Assembly (NCBI GenBank): GCA_030431875.1
Contig: JAUIIG010000002.1
Span: forward strand, 43,826-107,825
DNA: 64,000 nt
Direction: 5' to 3'
Source of the DNA: Alphaproteobacteria bacterium
GTDB taxonomy: Bacteria > Pseudomonadota > Alphaproteobacteria > Sphingomonadales > Sphingomonadaceae
The notes under the pieces were generated by a model. That model was not told the DNA's origin. It did no database searches and was given only the letters and a program-made list of their open reading frames with translations. Below are positions 8,041 to 17,138 of the stretch, in pieces. Made by a program: the position numbers and the translations under genes. Numbering within the stretch: the first letter of the stretch is position 1; every line of letters begins with the position of its first letter.

Positions 8041-8757
8041 TTATGCGGTCAGCGCGGACAAGTCTGCAAGGGTAACTTCCGGGTTTGGCGCGTCGCCCAG
8101 TTCGGGAACGACACGCGCGGCCTCGGTGAAGTCTTCATCCACCGTATAGGTGCTGGTGGTGATGAGCGTGGGGTAGCCCGCACCGGTCGAGGCAAGCAGG
8201 CCATTGCGGCTGTCCTCGATCACCACGCAGTGCTTCGGGTCGAGGCCCAGCGACTTGGTGGCGAGGTGGTAGATTTCCGGATCGGGTTTCTTCTTCGACA
8301 CCACGTCGCCCGCATGGACGAATTCGAAGGCGGCTTTCCGCTCCGGCCCGAACAGGTCGAGCACGGCATCGATGAACTTGGGGTTGGAGGTGGTGCAGAC
8401 GCCGAGGCGAACACCGTTTGCCATGGCCTCGTCGACGATACGCATGACGCCTGCACGAACCGGCAGGTCCTTGACGATGTCGGAGACCTGCGCGGTCTTG
8501 TACTTGTGCAGGGCGGCAATCAGCTCCGCCTTGCCGCCATGTTCGGCCACCTTGTCTTCGGGCCAGCCTGCTTCGTCGAAGTAGGCCGTCATGCGTTCCT
8601 TGCCGCCGGCAACCAGCAGCATCCTGGCATAGAAATCGACGCTCCATTCGGCGTCGATCCCCAAGTGGGCAAAAGCCTGGTTGAAGCCGACCCGGTGCGC
8701 GTCGCGCTCGGTATCGACCAGCACCCCGTCGCAATCGAAAATGATCGCCTTGACCAT
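8041..8757 (-). CDS. HAD-superfamily sugar-phosphate phosphatase/mutase (CbbY/phosphoglycolate phosphatase-like)
   Basis: The 238-residue protein has HAD motif I DCDGVLVDTE (nucleophile D8, acid D10), a helical cap of the CbbY/beta-phosphoglucomutase type, motif II TTS (GVCTTSNPK), the motif III lysine (KKKPDPEIY) and motif IV VIEDS. Relatives dephosphorylate or isomerise small sugar phosphates. Its ATG overlaps the aldolase stop (TGATG), so it is translated with the aldolase and probably acts on an aldolase product or substrate. The exact substrate is not readable. Confidence 0.85.
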   Translation of the reverse strand: MVKAIIFDCDGVLVDTERDAHRVGFNQAFAHLGIDAEWSVDFYARMLLVAGGKERMTAYFDEAGWPEDKVAEHGGKAELIAALHKYKTAQVSDIVKDLPVRAGVMRIVDEAMANGVRLGVCTTSNPKFIDAVLDLFGPERKAAFEFVHAGDVVSKKKPDPEIYHLATKSLGLDPKHCVVIEDSRNGLLASTGAGYPTLITTSTYTVDEDFTEAARVVPELGDAPNPEVTLADLSALTA

Positions 8758-9644
8758 CAGGCGGTCTCTTTCAGCGAGGCGAGGAACTTGCTGCCCTGGC
8801 CCGTGCCGCCGAACTTCTCGATGAAGCCGCCGAACAGCGACTTGCAGGCCTGGTACTGGGCGTCGATCACGCGCAGCGGCTCGTAGTCGTCGGGGTTGGC
8901 CTTGCGGTAGGCTTCGAAGCTCTCGACGAAGACGTGCTTCAGGTTGGTCGAGATGTTCACCTTGGCGCTGCCGCGGGCGATGGCCTTGGCAAAGGTCTCG
9001 TCCGACAGGCCGGTGCCGCCATGCAGCGCCATGGGCGTACCGGTGGCCTTGTTGATGGCCTCGATCCGGTCGAAATCGACCTTGGGCTCACCCTTGTAGA
9101 AACCGTGGGCGGTGCCGACGGCACAGGCGAAGGCCGACAGGTCCAGTGCGTCGCAGAACTTGCGGGCATCTTCGGGATCGGTCAGCACCGAATCCTCTTC
9201 CGCCACGACCATGTCGTCTTCCACGCCCATGATCTGGCCCAGCTCGGCTTCCATGCCGACGCCGTACTTTTCGGCGATGTCGCGCACCTTCTTCGACATT
9301 TCGAGGTTTTCTTCGAACGGGAATTCGCTGGCGTCGATCATGATCGAGGTCCAGCCGGTCTGCGCGCACTTTTCGATCATCTCGAGGTTCTTGCAGTGAT
9401 CGAGGTGCAGCACCACGGGCACCGGCGAGTTCTCGGCGCAGGTGCGCACCCAGCTGACGATTTCCTCGTGGCTGTAATAGTCGATGGTCTTCGACGAGGT
9501 CTGGCAGATGACCGGTGCGTCGAGTTCCTCGGCCGCTTTCACCATGCCCTTCACGGTGTTGTAGTCGACCAGGTTGAACGCCGCGACGGCATAGCCGTTG
9601 TCCATGGCGTGGCGAAGCAAGGGCTTCATGTTAACGAGTGGCAT
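8757..9644 (-). CDS. Class II (Zn-dependent) fructose-bisphosphate-type aldolase
   Basis: This 295-residue enzyme carries the class II aldolase signatures: HLDHCKN (D82 catalytic, H83 metal ligand), GTAHGFYKGEP (H180 metal ligand) and LHGGTGLSDE (H208 metal ligand). These enzymes condense DHAP with an aldehyde or cleave a ketose phosphate; the family also includes tagatose- and sulfo-sugar aldolases. ATG 9644 is chosen because GGGAG lies 7 bases upstream and it begins the conserved MPLVNMKPLL; longer starts add unconserved residues. As first gene of the aldolase-HAD-dhaL-dhaK operon it links DHA phosphorylation to carbon-carbon bond chemistry. Confidence 0.88.
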   Translation of the reverse strand: MPLVNMKPLLRHAMDNGYAVAAFNLVDYNTVKGMVKAAEELDAPVICQTSSKTIDYYSHEEIVSWVRTCAENSPVPVVLHLDHCKNLEMIEKCAQTGWTSIMIDASEFPFEENLEMSKKVRDIAEKYGVGMEAELGQIMGVEDDMVVAEEDSVLTDPEDARKFCDALDLSAFACAVGTAHGFYKGEPKVDFDRIEAINKATGTPMALHGGTGLSDETFAKAIARGSAKVNISTNLKHVFVESFEAYRKANPDDYEPLRVIDAQYQACKSLFGGFIEKFGGTGQGSKFLASLKETA

Positions 9645-9910
9645 ATCGTGCTCCCTACGAGTGCCGTCCAAGAAAGTGCTGCCGGTGATTGTGTCCGGCT
9701 GCATCGAATCGGGTCCATAGCCTCTGGTGCGGCGGCAAACCACCCGTGATTGCGCAGTTGAACCCCCGCGAGATTGAATATGTCCGGAATTCTGGCCCGC
9801 TGCGGCACAATGCTGCGTCCTGCCACACCCATGGCGTTCCGGGCTTCCGTGCAGCTTCATAGTCTTGGCCGTGTTCCCGGGGGACCTTGCCGGGGGAAAC
9901 GGAGAAACGA

Positions 9911-10186
9911 ATGAAGAAATTGACCGCCTATTTCACGGCCGCCGTGATGGCTGCATCCTTCAACGTGGCGCTGCCGACGGCTGCCAGTGCCGCCGCCAAT
10001 GACGAAGTCCAGGTCTGTCGCCTGCTGGTGGACCTGCAGTTCTTCGATAGCCACGGCGCCTGCATGAGCCAGCTGCGCACCAATGCGCCGCGCACCTGCC
10101 GGCTGCTGCGCGATCTCGATGCGCTGGACTTCTTCAACTACCGCAATGTCGGCGATTGCGTCTCGGCCATGCGCGCCGCGACCTGA
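9911..10186 (+). CDS. Small exported protein of unknown function
   Basis: This 91-residue protein has a clear Sec signal (MKKLTAYFTAAVMAASF, cleavage near ASAAA). The mature part of about 60 residues has four cysteines (VCRLL, GACMS, RTCRLL, GDCVS) that could form two disulfides. GGAGAAACGA precedes the ATG and a good terminator follows, so it is a stand-alone gene. I recognise no family. The 266 bp before it, shared with the divergent aldolase operon, should hold both promoters, but no clear boxes stand out. Confidence 0.7.
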   Translation: MKKLTAYFTAAVMAASFNVALPTAASAAANDEVQVCRLLVDLQFFDSHGACMSQLRTNAPRTCRLLRDLDALDFFNYRNVGDCVSAMRAAT

Positions 10187-10232
10187 GCCAGCCATCCCCG
10201 TGCAGCGGCCTGCAACGGCCGCTGCGCAACCC

Positions 10233-10267
10233 GGTCCGGAGTCCGCCCAGGGTTCCGGACCATTTTT
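10233..10267 (+). terminator. Intrinsic terminator
   Basis: GGTCCGGA (10233-10240) pairs with TCCGGACC (10254-10261) and is followed by ATTTTTG. It ends the small exported-protein gene and also faces the end of the response regulator gene. Confidence 0.8.
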
Positions 10268-10280
10268 GTACCTGACAGGT

Positions 10281-10952
10281 TCAGTCGATCGACAGCTGGC
10301 CCGTACGCAGTGCGGTGTAGACTGCCTCGCCGCGCGAATGGACGGCCAGCTTGCGGTAGATCGACTTGACGTGGTTGCCCACGGTCAGCGGCGAAATCTC
10401 CAGCGCGCGGGCGGCTTCCTTGTAGCTCATCCCGCGAGCGAACACTTCGAGCAGCTCCACCTCGCGCGCCGTGAGCGCGGCGGTTTCCTCGTCACCGCTG
10501 GCGTCGCCGTTGGCACTGATGGCGGGCTTGCTGCCCTGCAGGCGTTCGAGCAGGTAGGCCGCTGCTGCCGGGCTGATCGGCGCGCCGCCGTCCAGCGTGG
10601 CGGCAATCCCTTCGAGGATGGTGGTGGGGCTGGAATCCTTGAGCAGGTAGCCATCGGCCCCGGCTTCGAGCGCAGCGACCACGGTCTCCCGGTCGCCGAA
10701 ACTGGTGATCATCAACACCTTGCAGTCGCGCTGCTTCTTGGCGAAGGCGATGAAGTCCACCCCGCTGCCATCGGGCAGGCCGACATCGACCAGGAACAGG
10801 TCCGGCTGCTTGCGCACCATCATGTCGCGCGCGCGGGCGATGGTGGGGGCGGTGCCGGCCAGGTCATAGTCCGGGCAGGTGGTGACGATATCGGTCAGGT
10901 GTTCGCGGATCGCGGGATCATCGTCGAGTATCGCAATACGTGCATTAGCCAT
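10281..10952 (-). CDS. NarL/LuxR-type response regulator
   Basis: This 223-residue protein has a receiver domain with acidic pocket D10-D12, phospho-acceptor D56 (LFLVDVGLPDGSG) and the LLKD lysine. A LuxR-type helix-turn-helix follows at about 155-215 (LTAREVELLEVFARG, EISPLTVGNHVKSIYRKL). The start ATG 10952 overlaps the end of the histidine kinase gene by 8 bases, so the pair is co-translated. Target genes are unknown; the Rieske/ketosynthase operon ends 116 bp upstream of the kinase start in the same direction. Confidence 0.9.
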   Translation of the reverse strand: MANARIAILDDDPAIREHLTDIVTTCPDYDLAGTAPTIARARDMMVRKQPDLFLVDVGLPDGSGVDFIAFAKKQRDCKVLMITSFGDRETVVAALEAGADGYLLKDSSPTTILEGIAATLDGGAPISPAAAAYLLERLQGSKPAISANGDASGDEETAALTAREVELLEVFARGMSYKEAARALEISPLTVGNHVKSIYRKLAVHSRGEAVYTALRTGQLSID

Positions 10953-12825
10953 CACTTGTTGCCCTGTTGCGGCCATGCGGCCCGCCCTGTTGTTCTGGCA
11001 GTTCGATCCTGGCCACGGTCTGTTCGCCTTCGCGCTGGAGGGAGAAGTTCCCCCCGATTGCGCTGGCGCGCGCCGCCATGTTGTCCAGTCCTCTGCCGCC
11101 GGGTCGTTCATCGCCCAGCAAGGTACCGTTATCGCAGACCGAAATGGCATGCGATGCCACATTTACGGTCACGGTGTTGCCGTTGGAATGCTTGAGGGCA
11201 TTGGTAAGCGCTTCCTGCAGCACGCGGAAGACCTGCAGCACCGCCCGCGGGGGCAGGGCGGGCAGGTTGCCGTCGGCGCTGTCGTTCCATTCGAAGGCAA
11301 GGCCCGCATCGCTCACCCGCTCGTTCGCCCGTTCGCGGAACAGCGCGAGGGCCGAGCCGAGCGATTCCCCCACCGAATCCATCGAATCGATCATCAGCCG
11401 CATTTCGTCGAGCGCACCCTGCAGCCCACGCGTCACCCGTTCGGGGTCGGCCTTGCCGCGTCGGGCGAGCAGCAGCAGGCTCATCAGCTGCGAGCCGAGC
11501 CCGTCGTGCATGTCGGCCATGATGCGCCGACGCTCGTCCTGGTGCGCCTGTTCGCGCAGCAGCGCCTTCTCGCGCTGGTGTGCCGTGGCCAGTTCCGCGG
11601 TGCGTTCATCCAGCTGGCCCTGCAGCTCCTTGTTGAAATCCTCGGCAGAGGAAAACAGGCGGATGTTGCGGGCAACGAATGCCGCCACCAGTGCCACCAG
11701 CAGGATCGGGATCGCGTAATTGGTCTGCTGCCCCCAGCCGAGGTCGAAGACGATCGAAATGCCGGTTCGCACGGCAATGGCGAACAGCAGCAGGAAGACC
11801 GCCGCCTCCCAGTGGCGTTCGCGGCCGATGACGGGGATGTTCCACAGGATGATGGCGGCAAAGGCGCTGGAGAGGATCACAACCAGCGAATAGAGCATCC
11901 ACAGCTGGCGGCCGTTGCCGGGGTCAAGGAACACCGCATAGGCATGGAAAGCCAGCCCCAGCGCCCAGGCGGCGAGGGTGACGATCGTGACATGCGGCAG
12001 GCGGCGCGGCCCCCAGCTGTTGGCGAGGTTCACCCCGGCCACCGGAATCATCAGCGAGATGGGCACGCCGAGAAACAGCCACAGCGCGCCGGTGACCGGC
12101 GGATCGGGGATGATCATCATCAGCAGGGCGCCGGCCCAGCTTGATGCCAGCATGCCCAGCCAGAACAGGTAACTGCCCTGGCGGCTGCGCGCCCAGGCCA
12201 TCAGTGCGATCAGGCCAATGGCGAAACCGATGGCGACGCTGGCATAGACATAGTCGTTGAGCAGGAAGAGCCGGAAACGCGTCCCGGCTGCGGTCGTCTC
12301 GTACAGGCCCATGGTCGGCGCATCGACGCGGAACCCCTCGGTGCCCGGCGCGCTCGCCATGATGTAGACCAGCTCGTTGCTGCCCTCGCGCAGCAGGCCC
12401 GACGGCAGCCGGTGCAAGCCGCGAAATACGCGGCCATGGAAACTGGTGTCAGGCAGCCGCATCTCGCCGCTGCCGAAGTAGAGCGAACCGTTGAGGTAGG
12501 CGTAGTAATTGGTGGCCGTGACATTGGCCGCCTCGCCCAGTCCGCCTTCGGGAACCGTGTCGAGATCGAAGGTGAAGCGCGCGGCGTAGTATCCACCTTC
12601 GCAACAGGAGGACCACGGCGTCTCGGCGGGGGTGTATTCCGCCGCCTGCGCTGCTTCCCAGTCGGGACTGTCCAGCTGCGCCACGGCAAAGCTGCTCGGG
12701 CGCACCGGATCGATTTCGGGCGGGGCGCCGGTGATCAGCGGGGCGACCAGCAGCCAGTAGGCCGCCTGCACCAGCAAGACGGCGAGGACCAGGTGCGGCC
12801 AGTTGTGCTGCTTTGCTGTCTGCAT
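10945..12825 (-). CDS. Sensor histidine kinase with periplasmic sensor and 7TM domain, HisKA_3 type
   Basis: The 626-residue kinase has, in order: a membrane segment at about 10-30; a periplasmic beta-rich domain at about 60-180 with a CC pair (SSCCEGGYYA) resembling 7TMR-DISM sensor regions; about seven membrane helices (190-390); a coiled coil; a HisKA_3 phospho-acceptor (ADMHDGLGSQ); and an HATPase domain with EALTNALKHSNG and GRGLDNM. It partners with the overlapping NarL-type regulator. 7TMR-DISM sensors often detect carbohydrates or other small ligands; the ligand here is unknown. ATG 12825 (GGTGGGG upstream) is preferred to GTG 12834. Confidence 0.9.
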   Translation of the reverse strand: MQTAKQHNWPHLVLAVLLVQAAYWLLVAPLITGAPPEIDPVRPSSFAVAQLDSPDWEAAQAAEYTPAETPWSSCCEGGYYAARFTFDLDTVPEGGLGEAANVTATNYYAYLNGSLYFGSGEMRLPDTSFHGRVFRGLHRLPSGLLREGSNELVYIMASAPGTEGFRVDAPTMGLYETTAAGTRFRLFLLNDYVYASVAIGFAIGLIALMAWARSRQGSYLFWLGMLASSWAGALLMMIIPDPPVTGALWLFLGVPISLMIPVAGVNLANSWGPRRLPHVTIVTLAAWALGLAFHAYAVFLDPGNGRQLWMLYSLVVILSSAFAAIILWNIPVIGRERHWEAAVFLLLFAIAVRTGISIVFDLGWGQQTNYAIPILLVALVAAFVARNIRLFSSAEDFNKELQGQLDERTAELATAHQREKALLREQAHQDERRRIMADMHDGLGSQLMSLLLLARRGKADPERVTRGLQGALDEMRLMIDSMDSVGESLGSALALFRERANERVSDAGLAFEWNDSADGNLPALPPRAVLQVFRVLQEALTNALKHSNGNTVTVNVASHAISVCDNGTLLGDERPGGRGLDNMAARASAIGGNFSLQREGEQTVARIELPEQQGGPHGRNRATSDG

Positions 12826-12940
12826 GGTCCCCACCAGCGAGAGCCCCCGAAGCCGTCTCCGCCTGCTGCCGTGATTATGGCAGGCCTTCGGCGAAAGTCA
12901 TGCCATATGCTTGGCAGGCTTAACCCGAAGGAAAGCCGGA

Positions 12941-13957
12941 CTAGAGTTCCGCCGCAACGGGCGGGTCTTCACCGGGTTCGAGGCGCTCTCCCTTCCACAG
13001 GCGGTAAAGCCGGTCTCCCAACAGGTCTCCGGGGCCGGTGGCGAAGCGTGGGTGGCCGAAGTGTTCCATCACCGCGTGCTGCTTGGCCAGCGCCCGCCGG
13101 TCTTGCGCGACGACGGGGTCAAGGAACAGCCGGATCGCGGCCTGCTTCAGCCAGCCGGGCGCAAGGCCTTTCGGGGTCGAAAAACGCGCAAAGGGAGTGA
13201 AGCTACCTGCGGTGGCGGGGGTGAAGATCGCGGTGACACAGAGCGTCAGCCGCTTCTCTCCCTCCCACCGCGCCTGCACAGTGCAGGGCGGGTAATAGGT
13301 GCTTACCGACCGGGTGCGCTCGCGTTCCAGCACCCGCGACATGATCCCGTGGTCGGGAGCGTCCTGGTGGATGGTCATGGCCAGGCTGTCGCCGTGGCTG
13401 GCGACCACCAACTGGACCTTGCGGCGCTTGTCGCGGCGGCGGATGAAGCCGTGGTGCAGGTGGCCGGTGTGGAACGGGTCCATGACGTTCTCGACCGCGT
13501 CGAATGCGCGGCCCTGCCAGGTTCCCTGCTGCCACCAGAAGTGGTCGAGCTGCGGATTGCCGAAATCCGGGGGCAGGGGCGGCTCGGCTGGTGCCTTGTC
13601 GGACAGGGCAACGAATATGCCGCCGTGCCTCTCCACCACGCGCAGGGCTTGGGCGGAAAGGCGCTGTCCATCGCCCGCTGCCAGCGCGCAGCCGGGTACC
13701 TCGACACAGGTGCCGTCCGTAGCAAAGCGCCAGCCATGGTAGGGACATTCGAGCGCGCCATCGCGCAGTCGTCCTTCCGAAAGGGGATAGTTGCGGTGCG
13801 GGCAGCGATCGACCAGGGCGCCCACTCCGTCGGCGGTGCGGAACAGCGCCAGCGGGGTGTCGCAGAGCATGACCTTGCGCACCTGCCCCGGCCCCAGGTC
13901 GCGCGACAGGGCAACCAGGTGCCAGGCATTGCGGACAGCGTCGGGGAAAGCGCTCAT
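12941..13957 (-). CDS. Rieske non-haem iron oxygenase, alpha-subunit type
   Basis: The 338-residue protein has an N-terminal Rieske [2Fe-2S] domain with ligands C52/H54 (CPHRN) and C71/H74 (CPYHGW). Its catalytic domain has the mononuclear iron motif DPFHTGHLH (D160, H163, H168). Such enzymes hydroxylate, demethylate or desaturate aromatic and other substrates and need a separate reductase, which is not encoded nearby. It is the last of six overlapping genes and its ATG overlaps the ATP-grasp stop (4 bp). It probably tailors the product of the pathway. Confidence 0.88.
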   Translation of the reverse strand: MSAFPDAVRNAWHLVALSRDLGPGQVRKVMLCDTPLALFRTADGVGALVDRCPHRNYPLSEGRLRDGALECPYHGWRFATDGTCVEVPGCALAAGDGQRLSAQALRVVERHGGIFVALSDKAPAEPPLPPDFGNPQLDHFWWQQGTWQGRAFDAVENVMDPFHTGHLHHGFIRRRDKRRKVQLVVASHGDSLAMTIHQDAPDHGIMSRVLERERTRSVSTYYPPCTVQARWEGEKRLTLCVTAIFTPATAGSFTPFARFSTPKGLAPGWLKQAAIRLFLDPVVAQDRRALAKQHAVMEHFGHPRFATGPGDLLGDRLYRLWKGERLEPGEDPPVAAEL

Positions 13958-15081
13958 GACAGGTCTTCTCCGTTCCATTCGATGTCGCGGGTGGTCGCGG
14001 CCGTGGCCGACATGCCGTGTCGCCAGCCGAGCACGGTGAAGCGCATTCCGTCGATCAATGCGCCCAGCGCGGGCAGCCGGTCACCCGGACGGCCAAGGGC
14101 ATCGTCCCCGGCCCGCAGGGTGGCATGCCATTTCCGCCAGCCCGCCCCGGCCAGCGCCATGGGCAGGCCATAGGCGAACATGGCCGCGCCGACATAGGCG
14201 GGACGCGGCTCTTGCGGCGGCATGGGCTCGCCTTCGGTCATGGCCCGCGCCAGCGCGCCATCCCCGGCCAGCAGGTGCACCCCGCTGGTCGCGCGCGGGT
14301 TGCATTCGATCAGCCACGGCTGGCCCCTATCGTCGACCATCGCATCGCAGGCGAATTGGCCGGACAGGCCGGTGGCACCGGCAAGGGTCCCGGCGATTTC
14401 GCGCAGGCGCTCCGCCAGTGGGCCGGCCAGCGGCTCGAAAGCGAAGGAAGCACCGCCAGCGAGCCGCCAGTCAGATCGGTAGGCTGTAAAGGCCAGCAAC
14501 ACGCCCGCGCGGGCGACGGCGTAGAACGAGACCTCGCTGCCAAGCACGCGCCGCTGCGCCAGCCAGTCCTCCCCGATGGTGGCAAGCAGGTGCGGCTGCG
14601 GGCCGATCAGCGTCTTCCCGCCAAAGCGGCTGAAGCGCGGCTTGAACACCCACCCGGCGGGATCAGGCGGCAGGCTGGCAGGATCGCAGGCGACGCTTTC
14701 GGGCACGGGCAGGCCAAGGTCCGCGGCAAGGCGGGCAAAGGCCAGTTTGTCGTGCAGGCGGCGGAGCATGTCGACGGGCGGAGCGAACAGCAGGTCGCGA
14801 CCCCTTGCCCAGGCGGCCAGGTGGAACACCTCTTCGCAGACCGGCACCACGAACTGCGGCTCGAGCCTGTCGACCAGGCCATCCATGTCGCGGCGAAAGC
14901 CTGCCGCATCGAGCGCGGGCGCGGCGTAGCGATGCACGGCGCTGGGCGCGCGCGACCACGAGGCCATGCGCGACGGGCCGCAGTCCGCCACGTGCACGTC
15001 CCATCCGGCAGCGCGGAAATCGCGCGCCAGGTCCAGCGCCGCGCCCGCCCGCGCGCCGGTGATCAGGACGCGGTCAGCCAT
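13954..15081 (-). CDS. ATP-grasp enzyme, carbamoyl-phosphate-synthase-large-chain-like
   Basis: This 375-residue protein has an N-terminal Rossmann-like pre-ATP-grasp segment (RVLITGARAGAALDLAR). The ATP-grasp fold at about 115-290 has a phosphate-binding lysine (WVFKPRFSRFGG) and metal ligands in WLIECNPRAT. Family members ligate a carboxylate, via an acyl phosphate, to an amine or thiol. The C-terminal 80 residues are unassigned. ATG 15081 is used: it overlaps the previous gene by 8 bp and starts the conserved fold. In this operon it may form an amide or ester bond on the built molecule, which is inference. Confidence 0.82.
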   Translation of the reverse strand: MADRVLITGARAGAALDLARDFRAAGWDVHVADCGPSRMASWSRAPSAVHRYAAPALDAAGFRRDMDGLVDRLEPQFVVPVCEEVFHLAAWARGRDLLFAPPVDMLRRLHDKLAFARLAADLGLPVPESVACDPASLPPDPAGWVFKPRFSRFGGKTLIGPQPHLLATIGEDWLAQRRVLGSEVSFYAVARAGVLLAFTAYRSDWRLAGGASFAFEPLAGPLAERLREIAGTLAGATGLSGQFACDAMVDDRGQPWLIECNPRATSGVHLLAGDGALARAMTEGEPMPPQEPRPAYVGAAMFAYGLPMALAGAGWRKWHATLRAGDDALGRPGDRLPALGALIDGMRFTVLGWRHGMSATAATTRDIEWNGEDLS

Positions 15082-16300
15082 GCCACGCCACCTTGCGGCG
15101 CTTGGGGCCGGGCCACGGCGGCAGGTCAAAAGCGAGGGTGACGGGCACCTGCGCCAGGGTCTGCAATTTGGCCCGAGCCTTTTCGGCGAGGTCCGGTTGG
15201 CATTCCGGCGCGACTTGCAGGATAGCATGATCGGCTTGGGCTTGGGCCCGCCAGCGTGGTCCTGCACCAAGGGCGGTCTCCACCGCATAGGCGACCTTGC
15301 GCGGGAGGACCGTCCGATCCCCGAAGTGCCAGAGATCGCCGATGCGACCCTGTATCGGCAGGATCGTGCGTCCGGCAAAGCCGCAAGGGCAGGGGCCTTG
15401 GCTGTCGAGTTCGACCAGGTCGTCGCCGCGCAATCGCACCACCGGCTGGCTGCAGCGGCGCAGGTCGGTGATGATCGGGCGGAAGGCCTTCGTGCCGGGG
15501 ATGGGTTCGAGTTCGATTTCCATGACGTGGTCGTTCAGGTGCAGTCGCCCATGCGAACAGTCGGCGGCCAGGAAACCTTCGGTCGCCTGCCAGATCCCGC
15601 GAGGGTCCATGCCGAAGTGATCGGCAACCGAGCCGCGTTCAATGCCGGACATCGGCTCGCTGCCGTGGAACAGGTGGCGCAGCTTGGGGAACCGCGCTCC
15701 GGCCTTGACGAAGGCCAGCAGGCGGTGGGCGGGCGCGATCAGGACGGTGGGGGCAAAGTCCTCAATGGCATGTTGCGCTTCCTCGGCCGAGCGTTCCAGC
15801 GGCACATGTTCGAACACGATCCTTCCTCGCTGGACGTCGCTGTAGAGGTCGCTGCCCGCGCGCAGGTGCAGGGCGATGCGCTGGCGGTGCAGCAGGGCGG
15901 CAGGCGGCAGCAGGCGGGCGAGGCTCTGGCCGATATAGTCGGCGCGCTCGGCCTCGCTGGCGACGAACAGGCCGCGCGTCCCGCCGCCCGATCCGGTGGA
16001 CCAGCCCGCGCTCACCGCGCCGCTTGCTTCGCCGCGTTCGGCGGCATCGGCCAGCATGCGCAGGGCGGCATCGGACAGGCCAAGGCTGTTCCAGCGACCA
16101 TAGTCCGCCCGCATGTCGGCAACGTCCGTTACGGGGAAGGCTGACAGGGGCTTGCCCGCATGGGACGCCAGCGCCGGGGTGGCGGCGAGGGCAGGCTGCA
16201 GCGCCTGCCACTGCCGCTGCCGCCAGCGAGACAACTGCGCGGGTGACATGCGCATGGCGCGCCGCGTGCGCCACCAGCTCCACAGGATGTCAGTCCGCAT
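15074..16300 (-). CDS. Adenylate-forming enzyme, PaaK / coenzyme F390 synthetase-like
   Basis: The 408-residue protein resembles the phenylacetate-CoA ligase/F390 synthetase branch of adenylating enzymes. It has a glycine/serine-rich P-loop (STGSGGGTRG, about residue 100), a HGSEPMSG stretch, IWQATEGF where the adenine motif (xxTE) is expected, and RLRGDDLVE near the hinge. Such proteins activate a carboxylate as acyl-AMP. Despite the F390 label, no F420 pathway is implied. Its start overlaps the metallo-hydrolase by 11 bp. It would supply an activated acyl or aryl group to the pathway. Confidence 0.8.
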   Translation of the reverse strand: MRTDILWSWWRTRRAMRMSPAQLSRWRQRQWQALQPALAATPALASHAGKPLSAFPVTDVADMRADYGRWNSLGLSDAALRMLADAAERGEASGAVSAGWSTGSGGGTRGLFVASEAERADYIGQSLARLLPPAALLHRQRIALHLRAGSDLYSDVQRGRIVFEHVPLERSAEEAQHAIEDFAPTVLIAPAHRLLAFVKAGARFPKLRHLFHGSEPMSGIERGSVADHFGMDPRGIWQATEGFLAADCSHGRLHLNDHVMEIELEPIPGTKAFRPIITDLRRCSQPVVRLRGDDLVELDSQGPCPCGFAGRTILPIQGRIGDLWHFGDRTVLPRKVAYAVETALGAGPRWRAQAQADHAILQVAPECQPDLAEKARAKLQTLAQVPVTLAFDLPPWPGPKRRKVAWHG

Positions 16301-17138
16301 CGTCGCCTCGGTAGGCAATGGCACTTGCCGGACAATGCGACGGCAGGATCGCCAGCTCGCCATTGTTGCAGCGGGCTTGGTGCAACTGGTCGAGCGTGCC
16401 GCAATAGGTAGCCGTATCGCCCATCAGCGCGGTGGTGAGCCGGGGTGGCGGGCGGTTCTCGTCAATCGCCTTGCCCGACCAAACGGCATCGGCGCAAAGC
16501 AGCACCGCGCGGTCATTCGCGTCGACAAAGGCGAGGCCCCAGTGGCCCGGACAGTGCCCCGGCAGTTCTACCGCCAGCAGGCTGCCGTCGCCGAGAATGT
16601 CACGCCCCGAGGTGAAGGGCGCAAAAGCAGTGGGCAGGGCGACCTCGGGCGCGTGCTCGAAGAAATGCGCCTGCGCGTCCATTGCTGTCGGTACCAGCGC
16701 CGGAAGCATGCCCTTGCGCACCAGCGCGAAGCGCGCGCCCTGCCGCAGGTGCGCGAGGCCCGCCTGCGCGCAATACATCGGCAAGTGCGCAAGGTGCCGA
16801 GCGCCCGCCACGTGGTCGCCGTGGAAGTGCGACACGATCAGGCCCGCGAGGCTGTCTTCGGCAATGCCGTCCCGTGCCAGCCAAGCCGGCCAGTGATGCT
16901 CCTCGCGAACGGCAACCGGCGTCGCCCAGCGATAGAACCGCTCGGGGAAGGGCTCCGTCGCCTCGATGAAGGCCGGATCGTAGCCGGTGTCGAACAGGAA
17001 ATGTCCGCGCGTGGGATGCGCGATCACGCCCACCAGCGCGGGGAAGTCGACCGGGCGCAGGCTGCCGCCTTTCAGCGTGCTCGTCTCCGGATGGCGGGTC
17101 TTGCCGCGCTCCAGCCAGCGGAAACCGACGCGGATCAT
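16290..17138 (-). CDS. MBL-fold metallo-hydrolase
   Basis: This 282-residue protein has the metallo-beta-lactamase motif HFHGDH (H104, H106, D108, H109), later metal ligands in PGHCPGHWG and CADAV, and a final PSHCP. The layout resembles AHL-lactonase-like and thioesterase-like MBL enzymes. It has no signal peptide. Both ends overlap neighbours (4 and 11 bp), so it is an integral operon member. It could hydrolyse a thioester or lactone intermediate; neither is proven by sequence. Confidence 0.85.
   Translation of the reverse strand: MIRVGFRWLERGKTRHPETSTLKGGSLRPVDFPALVGVIAHPTRGHFLFDTGYDPAFIEATEPFPERFYRWATPVAVREEHHWPAWLARDGIAEDSLAGLIVSHFHGDHVAGARHLAHLPMYCAQAGLAHLRQGARFALVRKGMLPALVPTAMDAQAHFFEHAPEVALPTAFAPFTSGRDILGDGSLLAVELPGHCPGHWGLAFVDANDRAVLLCADAVWSGKAIDENRPPPRLTTALMGDTATYCGTLDQLHQARCNNGELAILPSHCPASAIAYRGDDAD

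Noticed and set aside
15074..16300. Evidence for coenzyme F420/F390 metabolism.
   Set aside because: The F390 synthetase label reflects family resemblance only; no F420 biosynthesis or F420-dependent enzyme is in the window.
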